A stretch of DNA of 64,000 nt from Sipunculus nudus (GCA_026874595.1 CM049308.1:79218124-79282123), one strand, 5' to 3'; counted from the stretch's first letter, positions 22,658-36,482 are shown. The notes: a model not told the origin generated them from the letters alone. A program made the numbers and translations.

Positions 22658-23995
22658 AACACGTCATCCTCATCCAGGTGTTTCTTTCGCTTTCCCAAAT
22701 ATTTACTATATGAAACTAAATTCACATGATATCAAAATATAAATAATCAATATATTTTACTGACAATAACTGCTGATAATGTGAGTTTTCCACAGAAACT
22801 ATTATTGAAATATGACAGAATTTTATAGAAATCATGAATAAAAATAAATAAATTTACAAGTTATATTTAAGTCGTTTAGATTATCATGGTAATTTAAATT
22901 ACTTTATACCGATCAATATTTTTTCACATAAAGCTGGGGGTTTTTCTCTCCCGGGGGAATTTCGGGCTGGACGGGTGAAACCTGCTGCCGTTATTTTCAT
23001 AATTTCCGATTCAGAATATTGACCGCTCTTCCGTAGTTCACGTTGTTTGTGAGAGATGGCGCTGCGATAGCACTTCACTAAAGAAATCAGAATGTCATTT
23101 TCTAAGAATTTATGGCGAAATACATAAAACAATACCCCCTTAGGACACATGTGCTTGGCATCGTTCCCGAAGGTCGAAGACCAAACACGGGCATATCCAG
23201 GCGTGGCCACAGAGAATTAGCGTAACAAAATCGGCTGGTAACACCGCCGTTTCTAGATATAGAAATAATATATAAATATTCCTAAAGTCATAATATGACG
23301 ACAGTCGCGTTTTATTTTCTTTCATAGAGGAAATTAACATTAGCTTCTAAATTCTATGAAAAACATTCATTGATCACAACTATACTCCAATAAATTTGCC
23401 ACAAAATGTTCCATACCTTATATTTAAACAAAATAGGCATAAATTATACAAAATGAACATTAAAAATATTATTAAAGATTGTCCATAAAATTTGAAAATA
23501 TCTTCAAAGATAATATGACTCATCTGTTGATATCCCATGTTTTTTACCGAGTGCGACGTCTTTTACGCACACAATTGTGATAGAAAGGTAACATTAATAG
23601 AAAATGACATGAACTTTCCTTTTTTCCGATGACAAAACAATTATTTCCAACAGATACACTCAGTCTGTCACAATTTCCTGGAAATGTCTGTGTCAACGGA
23701 CCATCGGCTAGCCTGAACGATAATTCCACTGAGCGGTCATTACGACCAAACATTAAATCAGCCGTTGAAGTTGACTGACCTGGCCAAAACGGAAATTTAC
23801 TCAAAATATTCTTAACACTGTCAACATCAATGAGTTTATGATTGATCATTCCCTAACAAAACAACTTTAAGATATTCTGAATCGGCTTTTTATTCACCTA
23901 GATCACGCACGGTGCCGTCATCTGTTGGCGGCCACCAAAATAACGGGAAAATACCTGCCATGTACCCGACCCACCATCTCTCGCTTGGCCGCCTC

Positions 23996-24199
23996 TGATT
24001 AGTTCCTCATGAGTACCTTAATGAGTACCTCACTGAGTAGTAATTGCGCATATCTCACCAGGCAAAGCGACTTCCACGCGCGCTACCTCTGACAACTGAA
24101 CGAACTTATCTGACACGTGACAGACATACCACTGACACACCGCTACGAAACACCTCAGCTCCACGTGTGATTAACCTGTCACCTCGATTCTCATATATA
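23996..24199 (+). promoter_or_regulatory. Promoter, array copy 13
   Basis: E-boxes 24114-24119 and 24162-24167; TATATA 24194-24199. One private base (CTCGATTC) just upstream of the TATA box separates it from copy 11. Confidence 0.65.
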
Positions 24200-24275
24200 C
24201 AGCTCCCACCACTCCAGCACTTCATATACTGATTCTCCACACAACGAGTATCAACGTTCACAACAAAGCTCCGTC

Positions 24276-24635
24276 ATGCGCTTCATGCACCAATCTGACG
24301 CTGCTCCCTCCAGTATGGACACGGGTCTTTTGCAGTTCCGCTTTGACAGCACCAAACCCAAGTTTGAGAAAGCTTGTCAGCAACTCGTGCTGCTCAACAA
24401 CACAATCAAATCCCTTGAAGTTCGTTACAAGCGAGCTGTAAAAAGAAACAACAAAGTCTTCCGTCACAACCTGCGTGCCAAGCTTGCTGCTGTCGAGGGA
24501 CTGCGGACGTTGCTGCACCAGTATACCTGTCGCAAGGCTGATCAACTGGATCAGATGGAAGCTCAGCTCAGCCGTACCACTGTGACAGCCAGCGAAGTTT
24601 CCATGGAGACTATGGAGAACATGCTTTATAATTAA
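24276..24635 (+). CDS. Array gene copy 13, full length
   Basis: Protein as copy 11 (Asn119). Confidence 0.7.
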   Translation: MRFMHQSDAAPSSMDTGLLQFRFDSTKPKFEKACQQLVLLNNTIKSLEVRYKRAVKRNNKVFRHNLRAKLAAVEGLRTLLHQYTCRKADQLDQMEAQLSRTTVTASEVSMETMENMLYN

Positions 24636-24675
24636 AACTTTAAACCCGTGAAATACAGTGTCACGGAAAACAAAA

Positions 24676-24691
24676 TGCTCTTTTCAGAGCA
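24676..24691 (+). terminator. Histone-type 3' stem-loop, copy 13
   Basis: Intact hairpin. Confidence 0.85.
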
Positions 24692-26029
24692 AACACGTCA
24701 TCCTCATCTAGGTGTTTCTTTCGCTTTCCCAAATATTTACTATATGAAACTAAATTCACATGATATCAAAATATAAATAATCAATATATTTTACTGACAA
24801 TAACTACTGATAATGTGAGTTTTCCACAGAAACTATTATTGAAATATGACAGAATTTTATAGAAATCATGAATAAAAATAAATAAATTTACAAGTTATAT
24901 TTAAGTCGTTTAGATTATCATGGTAATTTAAATTACTTTATACCGATCAATATTTTTTCACATAAAGCTGGGGGTTTTTCTCTCCTGGGGGAATTTCGGG
25001 CTGGACGGGTGAAACCTGCTGCCGTTATTTTCATAATTTCCGATTCAGAATATTGACCGCTCTTCCGTAGTTCACGTTGTTTGTGAGAGATGGCGCTGCG
25101 ATAGCACTTCACTAAAGAAATCAGAATGTCATTTTCTAAGAATTTATGGCGAAATACATAAAACAATACCCCCTTAGGACACATGTGCTTGGCATCGTTC
25201 CCGAAGGTCGAAGACCAAACACGGGCATATCCAGGCGTGGCCACAGAGTATTAGCGTAACAAAATCGGCTGGTAACACCGCCGTTTCTAGATATAGAAAT
25301 AATATATAAATATTCCTAAAGTCATAATATGACGACAGTCGCGTTTTATTTTCTTTCATAGAGGAAATTAACTTTAGCTTCTAAATTCTATGAAAAACAT
25401 TCATTGATCACAACTATACTCCAATAAATTTGCCACAAAATGTTCCATACCTTATATTTAAACAAAATAGGCATAAATTATACAAAATGAACATTAAAAA
25501 TATTATTAAAGATTGTCCATAAAATTTGAAAATATCTTCAAAGATAATATGACTCATCTGTTGATATCCCATGTTTTTTACCGAGTGCGACGTCTTTTAC
25601 GCACACAATTGTGATAGGAATGTAACATTAATAGAAAATGACATGAACTTTCCTTTTTTCCGATGACAAAACAATTATTTCCAACAGATACACTCCGTCT
25701 GTCACAATTTCCTGGAAATGTCTGTGTCAACGGACCATCGGCTAGCCTGAACGATAATTCCACTGAGCGGTCATTACGACCAAACATTAAATCAGCCGTT
25801 GAAGTTGACTGACCTGGCCAAAACGGAAATTTACTCAAAATATTCTTAACACTGTCAACATCAATGAGTTTATGATTGATCATTCCCTAACAAAACAACT
25901 TTAAGATATTCTGAATCGGCTTTTTATTCACCTAGATCACGCACGGTGCCGTCATCTGTTGGCGGCCACCAAAATAACGGGAAAATACCTGCCATGTACC
26001 CGACCCACCATCTCTCGCTTGGCCACCTC

Positions 26030-26233
26030 TGATTAGTTCCTCATGAGTACCTTAATGAGTACCTCACTGAGTAGTAATTGCGCATATCTCACCAGGCAAA
26101 GCGACTTCCACGCGCGCTACCTCTGACAACTGAACGAACTTATCTGACACGTGACAGACATACCACTGACACACCGCTACGAAACACCTCAGCTCCACGT
26201 GTGATTAACCTGTCACCTCGCATCTCATATATA
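26030..26233 (+). promoter_or_regulatory. Promoter, array copy 14
   Basis: E-boxes 26148-26153 and 26196-26201; TATATA 26228-26233. Confidence 0.65.
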
Positions 26234-26309
26234 CAGCTCCCACCACTCCAGCACTTCATATCCTGATTCTCCACACAACGAGTATCAACGTTCACAACAA
26301 AGCTCCGTC

Positions 26310-26669
26310 ATGCGCTTCATGCACCAATCTGACGCTGCTCCCTCCAGTATGGACACGGGTCTTTTGCAGTTCCGCTTTGACAGCACCAAACCCAAGTTTG
26401 AGAAAGCTTGTCAGCAACTCGTGCTGCTCAACAACACAATCAAATCCCTTGAAGTTCGTTACAAGCGAGCTGTAAAAAGAAACAACAAAGTCTTCCGTCA
26501 CAACCTGCGTGCCAAGCTTGCTGCTGTCGAGGGACTGCGGACGTTGCTGCACCAGTATACCTGTCGCAAGGCTGATCAACTGGATCAGATGGAAGCTCAG
26601 CTCAGCCGTACCACTGTGACAGCCAGCGAAGTCTCCATGGAGACTATGGAGAACATGCTTTATACTTAA
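26310..26669 (+). CDS. Array gene copy 14, full length, consensus protein
   Basis: Last intact copy before the stop-variant group. Its downstream spacer is shared with copies 16 and 17. Confidence 0.7.
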   Translation: MRFMHQSDAAPSSMDTGLLQFRFDSTKPKFEKACQQLVLLNNTIKSLEVRYKRAVKRNNKVFRHNLRAKLAAVEGLRTLLHQYTCRKADQLDQMEAQLSRTTVTASEVSMETMENMLYT

Positions 26670-26709
26670 AACTTCAAAACCGTGAAATACAGTGTCACGG
26701 AAAACAAAA

Positions 26710-26725
26710 TGCTCTTTTCAGAGCA
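26710..26725 (+). terminator. Histone-type 3' stem-loop, copy 14
   Basis: Intact hairpin. Confidence 0.85.
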
Positions 26726-28064
26726 AACACGTCATCCTCATCCAGGTGTTTCTTTCGCTTTCCCAAATATTTACTATATGAAACTAAATTCACATGATAT
26801 CAAAATATAAATAATCAATATATTTTACTGACAATAACTGCTGATAATGTGAGTTTTCCACAGAAACTATTATTGAAATATGACAGAATTTTATAGAAAT
26901 CATGAATAAAAATAAATAAATTTACAAGTTATATTTAAGTAGTTTAGATTATCATGGTAATTTAAATTACTTTATACCGATCAATATTTTTTCACATAAA
27001 GCTGGGGTTTTTTCTCTCCCGGGGGAATTTCGGGCTGGACGGGTGAAACCTGCTGCCGTTATTTTCATAATTTCCGATTCAGAATATTGACCGCTCTTCC
27101 GTAGTTCACGTTGTTTGTGAGAGATGGCGCTGCGATAGCACTTCACTGAAGAAATCAGAATGTCATTTTCTAAGAATTTATGGCGAAATACATAAAACAA
27201 TACCCCCTTTAGGACACATGTGCTTGGCATCGTTCCCGAAGGTCGAAGACCAAACACGGGCATATCCAGGCGTGGCCACAGAGAATTAGCGTAACAAAAT
27301 CGGCTGGTAACACCGCCGTTTCTAGATATAGAAATAATATATAAATATTCCTAAAGTCATAATATGACGACAGTCGCGTTTTATTTTCTTTCATAGAGGA
27401 AATTAACATTAACTTCTAAATTCTATGAAAAACATTCATTGATCACAACTATACTTCAATAAATTTGCCACAAGATGTTCCATACCTTATATTTAAACAA
27501 AATAGGCATAAATTATACAAAATGAACATTAAAAATATTATTAAAGATTGTCCATAAAATTTGAAAATATCTTCAAAGATAAAATGACTCATCTGTTGAT
27601 ATCCCATGTTTTTTACCGAGTGCGACAACTTTTTGGCACACAATTGTGATAGGAATGTAACATTAATAGAAAATGACATGAACTTTCCTTATTTCCGATG
27701 ACAAAACAATTATTTCCAACAGATACACTCCGTCTGTCACAATTTCCTGGAAATTTCTGTGTCAACGGACCATCGGCTAGCCTGAACGATAATTCCGCTG
27801 AGCGGTCATTACGACCACACATTAAATCAGCCGTCGAAGTTGACTGACCTGGCCAAAACGGAAATTTACTCAAAATATTCTCAACACTGTCAACATCAAT
27901 GAGTTTATGATTGATCATTCCCAAACAAAACAACTTTAAGATATTCTGAATCGGCTTTTTATTCACCTAGATCACGCACGGTGCCGTCATCTGTTGGCGG
28001 CCACCAAAATAACGGGAAAATACCTGCCATGTACCCGACCCACCATCTCTCGCTTGGCCGCCTC

Positions 28065-28268
28065 TGAGTAGTTCCACATGAGTACCTTAATGAGTACCTC
28101 ACTGAGTAGTAATTGCACATATCTCACCAGGCTTAGCGACTTCCACGCGCGCTACCTCTGACAACTGAACGAACTTATCTGACACGTGACAGACATACCA
28201 CTGACACACCGCTACGAAACACCTCAGCTCCACGTGTGATTAACCTGTCACCTCGCATCTCATATATA
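28065..28268 (+). promoter_or_regulatory. Promoter, array copy 15
   Basis: E-boxes 28183-28188 and 28231-28236; TATATA 28263-28268. Shares a TTGCACATATC variant with the other stop-variant copies. Confidence 0.65.
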
Positions 28269-28344
28269 CAGCTCCCACCACTCCAGCACTTCATATCCTG
28301 ATTCTCCACACAACGAGTATCAACGTTCACAACAAAGCTCCGTC

Positions 28345-28623
28345 ATGCGCTTCATGCACCAATCTGACGCTGCTCCCTCCAGTATGGACACGGGTCTTTT
28401 GCAGTTCCGCTTTGACAGCACCAAACCCAAGTTTGAGAAAGCTTGTCAGCAACTCGTGCTGCTCAACAACACAATCAAATCCCTTGAAGTTCGTTACAAG
28501 CGAGCTGTAAAAAGAAACAACAAAGTCTTCCGTCACAACCTGCGTGCCAAGCTTGCTGCTGTCGAGGGACTGCGGACGTTGCTGCACCAGTATACCTGTC
28601 GCAAGGCTGATCAACTGGATTAG
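28345..28623 (+). CDS. Array gene copy 15, premature-stop variant (92 residues)
   Basis: CAG for Gln93 is TAG. The product keeps both predicted helices up to Asp92 and lacks the Thr/Ser/Met-rich C-terminal 27 residues. Stop-to-stem-loop distance grows to 121 nt. It could be a truncated functional form or a decaying copy. Confidence 0.5.
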   Translation: MRFMHQSDAAPSSMDTGLLQFRFDSTKPKFEKACQQLVLLNNTIKSLEVRYKRAVKRNNKVFRHNLRAKLAAVEGLRTLLHQYTCRKADQLD

Positions 28624-28744
28624 ATGGAAGCTCAGCTCAGCCGTACTACTGTGACAGCCAGTGAAGTCTCCATGGAGACTATGGAGAACATGCTTTATAC
28701 TTAAAACTTCAAAACCGTGAAATACAGTGTCACGGAAAACAAAA

Positions 28745-28760
28745 TGCTCTTTTCAGAGCA
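28745..28760 (+). terminator. Histone-type 3' stem-loop, copy 15
   Basis: Intact hairpin despite the early stop. Confidence 0.82.
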
Positions 28761-30098
28761 AACACGTCATCCTCATCTAGGTGTTTCTTTCGCTTTCCCA
28801 AATATTTTCTATATGAAACTAAATTCACATGATATCAAAATATAAATAATCAATATATTTTACTGACAATAACTACTGATAATGTGAGTTTTCCACAGAA
28901 ACTATTATTGAAATATGACAGAATTTTATAGAAATCATGAATAAAAATAAATAAATTTACAAGTTATATTTAAGTCGTTTAGATTATCATGGTAATTTAA
29001 ATTACTTTATACCGATCAATATTTTTTCACATAAAGCTGGGGGTTTTTCTCTCCTGGGGGAATTTCGGGCTGGACGGGTGAAACCTGCTGCCGTTATTTT
29101 CATAATTTCCGATTCAGAATATTGACCGCTCTTCCGTAGTTCACGTTGTTTGTGAGAGATGGCGCTGCGATAGCACTTCACTAAAGAAATCAGAATGTCA
29201 TTTTCTAAGAATTTATGGCGAAATACATAAAACAATACCCCCTTAGGACACATGTGCTTGGCATCGTTCCCGAAGGTCGAAGACCAAACACGGGCATATC
29301 CAGGCGTGGCCACAGAGTATTAGCGTAACAAAATCGGCTGGTAACACCGCCGTTTCTAGATATAGAAATAATATATAAATATTCCTAAAGTCATAATATG
29401 ACGACAGTCGCGTTTTATTTTCTTTCATAGAGGAAATTAACTTTAGCTTCTAAATTCTATGAAAAACATTCATTGATCACAACTATACTCCAATAAATTT
29501 GCCACAAAATGTTCCATACCTTATATTTAAACAAAATAGGCATAAATTATACAAAATGAACATTAAAAATATTATTAAAGATTGTCCATAAAATTTGAAA
29601 ATATCTTCAAAGATAATATGACTCATCTGTTGATATCCCATGTTTTTTACCGAGTGCGACGTCTTTTACGCACACAATTGTGATAGGAATGTAACATTAA
29701 TAGAAAATGACATGAACTTTCCTTTTTTCCGATGACAAAACAATTATTTCCAACAGATACACTCCGTCTGTCACAATTTCCTGGAAATGTCTGTGTCAAC
29801 GGACCATCGGCTAGCCTGAACGATAATTCCACTGAGCGGTCATTACGACCAAACATTAAATCAGCCGTTGAAGTTGACTGACCTGGCCAAAACGGAAATT
29901 TACTCAAAATATTCTTAACACTGTCAACATCAATGAGTTTATGATTGATCATTCCCTAACAAAACAACTTTAAGATATTCTGAATCGGCTTTTTATTCAC
30001 CTAGATCACGCACGGTGCCGTCATCTGTTGGCGGCCACCAAAATAACGGGAAAATACCTGCCATGTACCCGACCCACCATCTCTCGCTTGGCCGCCTC

Positions 30099-30302
30099 TG
30101 ATTAGTTCCTCATGAGTACCTTAATGAGTACCTCACTGAGTAGTAATTGCGCATATCTCACCAGGCAAAGCGACTTCCACGCGCGCTACCTCTGACAACT
30201 GAACGAACTTATCTGACACGTGACAGACATACCACTGACACACCGCTACGAAACACCTCAGCTCCACGTGTGATTAACCTGTCACCTCGCATCTCATATA
30301 TA
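30099..30302 (+). promoter_or_regulatory. Promoter, array copy 16
   Basis: E-boxes 30217-30222 and 30265-30270; TATATA 30297-30302. Confidence 0.65.
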
Positions 30303-30378
30303 CAGCTCCCACCACTCCAGCACTTCATATCCTGATTCTCCACACAACGAGTATCAACGTTCACAACAAAGCTCCGTC

Positions 30379-30738
30379 ATGCGCTTCATGCACCAATCTG
30401 ACGCTGCTCCCTCCAGTATGGACACGGGTCTTTTGCAGTTCCGCTTTGACAGCACCAAACCCAAGTTTGAGAAAGCTTGTCAGCAACTCGTGCTGCTCAA
30501 CAACACAATCAAATCCCTTGAAGTTCGTTACAAGCGAGCTGTAAAAAGAAACAACAAAGTCTTCCGTCACAACCTGCGTGCCAAGCTTGCTGCTGTCGAG
30601 GGACTGCGGACGTTGCTGCACCAGTATACCTGTCGCAAGGCTGATCAACTGGATCAGATGGAAGCTCAGCTCAGCCGTACCACTGTGACAGCCAGCGAAG
30701 TCTCCATGGAGACTATGGAGAACATGCTTTATACTTAA
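30379..30738 (+). CDS. Array gene copy 16, full length, consensus protein
   Basis: Intact copy lying between two stop-variant copies. Confidence 0.7.
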   Translation: MRFMHQSDAAPSSMDTGLLQFRFDSTKPKFEKACQQLVLLNNTIKSLEVRYKRAVKRNNKVFRHNLRAKLAAVEGLRTLLHQYTCRKADQLDQMEAQLSRTTVTASEVSMETMENMLYT

Positions 30739-30778
30739 AACTTCAAAACCGTGAAATACAGTGTCACGGAAAACAAAA

Positions 30779-30794
30779 TGCTCTTTTCAGAGCA
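30779..30794 (+). terminator. Histone-type 3' stem-loop, copy 16
   Basis: Intact hairpin. Confidence 0.85.
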
Positions 30795-32133
30795 AACACG
30801 TCATCCTCATCCAGGTGTTTCTTTCGCTTTCCCAAATATTTTCTATATGAAACTAAATTCACATGATATCAAAATATAAATAATCAATATATTTTACTGA
30901 CAATAACTGCTGATAATGTGAGTTTTCCACAGAAACTATTATTGAAATATGACAGAATTTTATAGAAATCATGAATAAAAATAAATAAATTTACAAGTTA
31001 TATTTAAGTCGTTTAGATTATCATGGTAATTTAAATTACTTTATACCGATCAATATTTTTTCACATAAAGCTGGGGTTTTTTCTCTCCCGGGGGAATTTC
31101 GGGCTGGACGGGTGAAACCTGCTGCCGTTATTTTCATAATTTCCGATTCAGAATATTGACCGCTCTTCCGTAGTTCACGTTGTTTGTGAGAGATGGCGCT
31201 GCGATAGCACTTCACTGAAGAAATCAGAATGTCATTTTCTAAGAATTTATGGCGAAATACATAAAACAATACCCCCTTTAGGACACATGTGCTTGGCATC
31301 GTTCCCGAAGGTCGAAGACCAAACACGGGCATATCCAGGCGTTGCCACAGAGAATTAGCGTAACAAAATCGGCTGGTAACACCGCCGTTTCTAGATATAG
31401 AAATAATATATAAATATTCCTAAAGTCATAATATGACGACAGTCGCGTTTTATTTTCTTTCATAGAGGAAATTAACATTAACTTCTAAATTCTATGAAAA
31501 ACATTCATTGATCACAACTATACTTCAATAAATTTGCCACAAGATGTTCCATACCTTATATTTAAACAAAATAGGCATAAATTATACAAAATGAACATTA
31601 AAAATATTATTAAAGATTGTCCATAAAATTTGAAAATATCTTCAAAGATAAAATGACTCATCTGTTGATATCCCATGTTTTTTACCGAGTGCGACAACTT
31701 TTTGGCACACAATTGTGATAGGAATGTAACATTAATAGAAAATGACATGAACTTTCCTTATTTCCGATGACAAAACAATTATTTCCAACAGATACACTCC
31801 GTCTGTCACAATTTCCTGGAAATTTCTGTGTCAACGGACCATCGGCTAGCCTGAACGATAATTCCGCTGAGCGGTCATTACGACCACACATTAAATCAGC
31901 CGTCGAAGTTGACTGACCTGGCCAAAACGGAAATTTACTCAAAATATTCTCAACACTGTCAACATCAATGAGTTTATGATTGATCATTCCCAAACAAAAC
32001 AACTTTAAGATATTCTGAATCGGCTTTTTATTCACCTAGATCACGCACGGTGCCGTCATCTGTTGGCGGCCACCAAAATAACGGGAAAATACCTGCCATG
32101 TACCCGACCCACCATCTCTCGCTTGGCCGCCTC

Positions 32134-32337
32134 TGAGTAGTTCCACATGAGTACCTTAATGAGTACCTCACTGAGTAGTAATTGCACATATCTCACCAGG
32201 CTTAGCGACTTCCACGCGCGCTACCTCTGACAACTGAACGAACTTATCTGACACGTGACAGACATACCACTGACACACCGCTACGAAACACCTCAGCTCC
32301 ACGTGTGATTAACCTGTCACCTCGCATCTCATATATA
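32134..32337 (+). promoter_or_regulatory. Promoter, array copy 17
   Basis: E-boxes 32252-32257 and 32300-32305; TATATA 32332-32337. Confidence 0.65.
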
Positions 32338-32413
32338 CAGCTCCCACCACTCCAGCACTTCATATCCTGATTCTCCACACAACGAGTATCAACGTTCACA
32401 ACAAAGCTCCGTC

Positions 32414-32692
32414 ATGCGCTTCATGCACCAATCTGACGCTGCTCCCTCCAGTATGGACACGGGTCTTTTGCAGTTCCGCTTTGACAGCACCAAACCCAAG
32501 TTTGAGAAAGCTTGTCAGCAACTCGTGCTGCTCAACAACACAATCAAATCCCTTGAAGTTCGTTACAAGCGAGCTGTAAAAAGAAACAACAAAGTCTTCC
32601 GTCACAACCTGCGTGCCAAGCTTGCTGCTGTCGAGGGACTGCGGACGTTGCTGCACCAGTATACCTGTCGCAAGGCTGATCAACTGGATTAG
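32414..32692 (+). CDS. Array gene copy 17, premature-stop variant (92 residues)
   Basis: TAG at codon 93, with the AGC serine codon at position 106 that separates it (and copy 20) from copies 15 and 18. Confidence 0.5.
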   Translation: MRFMHQSDAAPSSMDTGLLQFRFDSTKPKFEKACQQLVLLNNTIKSLEVRYKRAVKRNNKVFRHNLRAKLAAVEGLRTLLHQYTCRKADQLD

Positions 32693-32813
32693 ATGGAAGC
32701 TCAGCTCAGCCGTACTACTGTGACAGCCAGCGAAGTCTCCATGGAGACTATGGAGAACATGCTTTATACTTAAAACTTCAAAACCGTGAAATACAGTGTC
32801 ACGGAAAACAAAA

Positions 32814-32829
32814 TGCTCTTTTCAGAGCA
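32814..32829 (+). terminator. Histone-type 3' stem-loop, copy 17
   Basis: Intact hairpin. Confidence 0.82.
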
Positions 32830-34168
32830 AACACGTCATCCTCATCCAGGTGTTTCTTTCGCTTTCCCAAATATTTACTATATGAAACTAAATTCACATG
32901 ATATCAAAATATAAATAATCAATATATTTTACTGACAATAACTGCTGATAATGTGAGTTTTCCACAGAAACTATTATTGAAATATGACAGAATTTTATAG
33001 AAATCATGAATAAAAATAAATAAATTTACAAGTTATATTTAAGTAGTTTAGATTATCATGGTAATTTAAATTACTTTATACCGATCAATATTTTTTCACA
33101 TAAAGCTGGGGTTTTTTCTCTCCCGGGGGAATTTCGGGCTGGACGGGTGAAACCTGCTGCCGTTATTTTCATAATTTCCGATTCAGAATATTGACCGCTC
33201 TTCCGTAGTTCACGTTGTTTGTGAGAGATGGCGCTGCGATAGCACTTCACTGAAGAAATCAGAATGTCATTTTCTAAGAATTTATGGCGAAATACATAAA
33301 ACAATACCCCCTTTAGGACACATGTGCTTGGCATCGTTCCCGAAGGTCGAAGACCAAACACGGGCATATCCAGGCGTGGCCACAGAGAATTAGCGTAACA
33401 AAATCGGCTGGTAACACCGCCGTTTCTAGATATAGAAATAATATATAAATATTCCTAAAGTCATAATATGACGACAGTCGCGTTTTATTTTCTTTCATAG
33501 AGGAAATTAACATTAACTTCTAAATTCTATGAAAAACATTCATTGATCACAACTATACTTCAATAAATTTGCCACAAGATGTTCCATACCTTATATTTAA
33601 ACAAAATAGGCATAAATTATACAAAATGAACATTAAAAATATTATTAAAGATTGTCCATAAAATTTGAAAATATCTTCAAAGATAAAATGACTCATCTGT
33701 TGATATCCCATGTTTTTTACCGAGTGCGACAACTTTTTGGCACACAATTGTGATAGGAATGTAACATTAATAGAAAATGACATGAACTTTCCTTATTTCC
33801 GATGACAAAACAATTATTTCCAACAGATACACTCCGTCTGTCACAATTTCCTGGAAATTTCTGTGTCAACGGACCATCGGCTAGCCTGAACGATAATTCC
33901 GCTGAGCGGTCATTACGACCACACATTAAATCAGCCGTCGAAGTTGACTGACCTGGCCAAAACGGAAATTTACTCAAAATATTCTCAACACTGTCAACAT
34001 CAATGAGTTTATGATTGATCATTCCCAAACAAAACAACTTTAAGATATTCTGAATCGGCTTTTTATTCACCTAGATCACGCACGGTGCCGTCATCTGTTG
34101 GCGGCCACCAAAATAACGGGAAAATACCTGCCATGTACCCGACCCACCATCTCTCGCTTGGCCGCCTC

Positions 34169-34372
34169 TGAGTAGTTCCACATGAGTACCTTAATGAGTA
34201 CCTCACTGAGTAGTAATTGCACATATCTCACCAGGCTTAGCGACTTCCACGCGCGCTACCTCTGACAACTGAACGAACTTATCTGACACGTGACAGACAT
34301 ACCACTGACACACCGCTACGAAACACCTCAGCTCCACGTGTGATTAACCTGTCACCTCGCATCTCATATATA
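34169..34372 (+). promoter_or_regulatory. Promoter, array copy 18
   Basis: E-boxes 34287-34292 and 34335-34340; TATATA 34367-34372. Confidence 0.65.
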
Positions 34373-34448
34373 CAGCTCCCACCACTCCAGCACTTCATAT
34401 CCTGATTCTCCACACAACGAGTATCAACGTTCACAACAAAGCTCCGTC

Positions 34449-34727
34449 ATGCGCTTCATGCACCAATCTGACGCTGCTCCCTCCAGTATGGACACGGGTC
34501 TTTTGCAGTTCCGCTTTGACAGCACCAAACCCAAGTTTGAGAAAGCTTGTCAGCAACTCGTGCTGCTCAACAACACAATCAAATCCCTTGAAGTTCGTTA
34601 CAAGCGAGCTGTAAAAAGAAACAACAAAGTCTTCCGTCACAACCTGCGTGCCAAGCTTGCTGCTGTCGAGGGACTGCGGACGTTGCTGCACCAGTATACC
34701 TGTCGCAAGGCTGATCAACTGGATTAG
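34449..34727 (+). CDS. Array gene copy 18, premature-stop variant (92 residues)
   Basis: Duplicate of copy 15 at a 6104-bp offset. Confidence 0.5.
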   Translation: MRFMHQSDAAPSSMDTGLLQFRFDSTKPKFEKACQQLVLLNNTIKSLEVRYKRAVKRNNKVFRHNLRAKLAAVEGLRTLLHQYTCRKADQLD

Positions 34728-34848
34728 ATGGAAGCTCAGCTCAGCCGTACTACTGTGACAGCCAGTGAAGTCTCCATGGAGACTATGGAGAACATGCTTT
34801 ATACTTAAAACTTCAAAACCGTGAAATACAGTGTCACGGAAAACAAAA

Positions 34849-34864
34849 TGCTCTTTTCAGAGCA
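34849..34864 (+). terminator. Histone-type 3' stem-loop, copy 18
   Basis: Intact hairpin. Confidence 0.82.
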
Positions 34865-36202
34865 AACACGTCATCCTCATCTAGGTGTTTCTTTCGCTTT
34901 CCCAAATATTTTCTATATGAAACTAAATTCACATGATATCAAAATATAAATAATCAATATATTTTACTGACAATAACTACTGATAATGTGAGTTTTCCAC
35001 AGAAACTATTATTGAAATATGACAGAATTTTATAGAAATCATGAATAAAAATAAATAAATTTACAAGTTATATTTAAGTCGTTTAGATTATCATGGTAAT
35101 TTAAATTACTTTATACCGATCAATATTTTTTCACATAAAGCTGGGGGTTTTTCTCTCCTGGGGGAATTTCGGGCTGGACGGGTGAAACCTGCTGCCGTTA
35201 TTTTCATAATTTCCGATTCAGAATATTGACCGCTCTTCCGTAGTTCACGTTGTTTGTGAGAGATGGCGCTGCGATAGCACTTCACTAAAGAAATCAGAAT
35301 GTCATTTTCTAAGAATTTATGGCGAAATACATAAAACAATACCCCCTTAGGACACATGTGCTTGGCATCGTTCCCGAAGGTCGAAGACCAAACACGGGCA
35401 TATCCAGGCGTGGCCACAGAGTATTAGCGTAACAAAATCGGCTGGTAACACCGCCGTTTCTAGATATAGAAATAATATATAAATATTCCTAAAGTCATAA
35501 TATGACGACAGTCGCGTTTTATTTTCTTTCATAGAGGAAATTAACTTTAGCTTCTAAATTCTATGAAAAACATTCATTGATCACAACTATACTCCAATAA
35601 ATTTGCCACAAAATGTTCCATACCTTATATTTAAACAAAATAGGCATAAATTATACAAAATGAACATTAAAAATATTATTAAAGATTGTCCATAAAATTT
35701 GAAAATATCTTCAAAGATAATATGACTCATCTGTTGATATCCCATGTTTTTTACCGAGTGCGACGTCTTTTACGCACACAATTGTGATAGGAATGTAACA
35801 TTAATAGAAAATGACATGAACTTTCCTTTTTTCCGATGACAAAACAATTATTTCCAACAGATACACTCCGTCTGTCACAATTTCCTGGAAATGTCTGTGT
35901 CAACGGACCATCGGCTAGCCTGAACGATAATTCCACTGAGCGGTCATTACGACCAAACATTAAATCAGCCGTTGAAGTTGACTGACCTGGCCAAAACGGA
36001 AATTTACTCAAAATATTCTTAACACTGTCAACATCAATGAGTTTATGATTGATCATTCCCTAACAAAACAACTTTAAGATATTCTGAATCGGCTTTTTAT
36101 TCACCTAGATCACGCACGGTGCCGTCATCTGTTGGCCGCCACCAAAATAACGGGAAAATACCTGCCATGTACCCGACCCACCATCTCTCGCTTGGCCGCC
36201 TC

Positions 36203-36406
36203 TGATTAGTTCCTCATGAGTACCTTAATGAGTACCTCACTGAGTAGTAATTGCGCATATCTCACCAGGCAAAGCGACTTCCACGCGCGCTACCTCTGAC
36301 AACTGAACGAACTTATCTGACACGTGACAGACATACCACTGACACACCGCTACGAAACACCTCAGCTCCACGTGTGATTAACCTGTCACCTCGCATCTCA
36401 TATATA
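36203..36406 (+). promoter_or_regulatory. Promoter, array copy 19
   Basis: E-boxes 36321-36326 and 36369-36374; TATATA 36401-36406. Confidence 0.65.
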
Positions 36407-36482
36407 CAGCTCCCACCACTCCAGCACTTCATATCCTGATTCTCCACACAACGAGTATCAACGTTCACAACAAAGCTCCGTC

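Larger units (their letters stand above)
17500..25615 (+). repeat. Dimeric higher-order repeat, 4068-bp shift (copies 10-11 and 12-13)
   Basis: Copies 10 and 12 share Val49 to Gly. Copies 11 and 13 share a terminal Asn119 and a CCTGGGGG variant in the GC-richer block. Rare spacer variants recur at a 4068-bp offset. The ends of the near-identity are read by eye and are approximate to a few tens of bases. Confidence 0.85.
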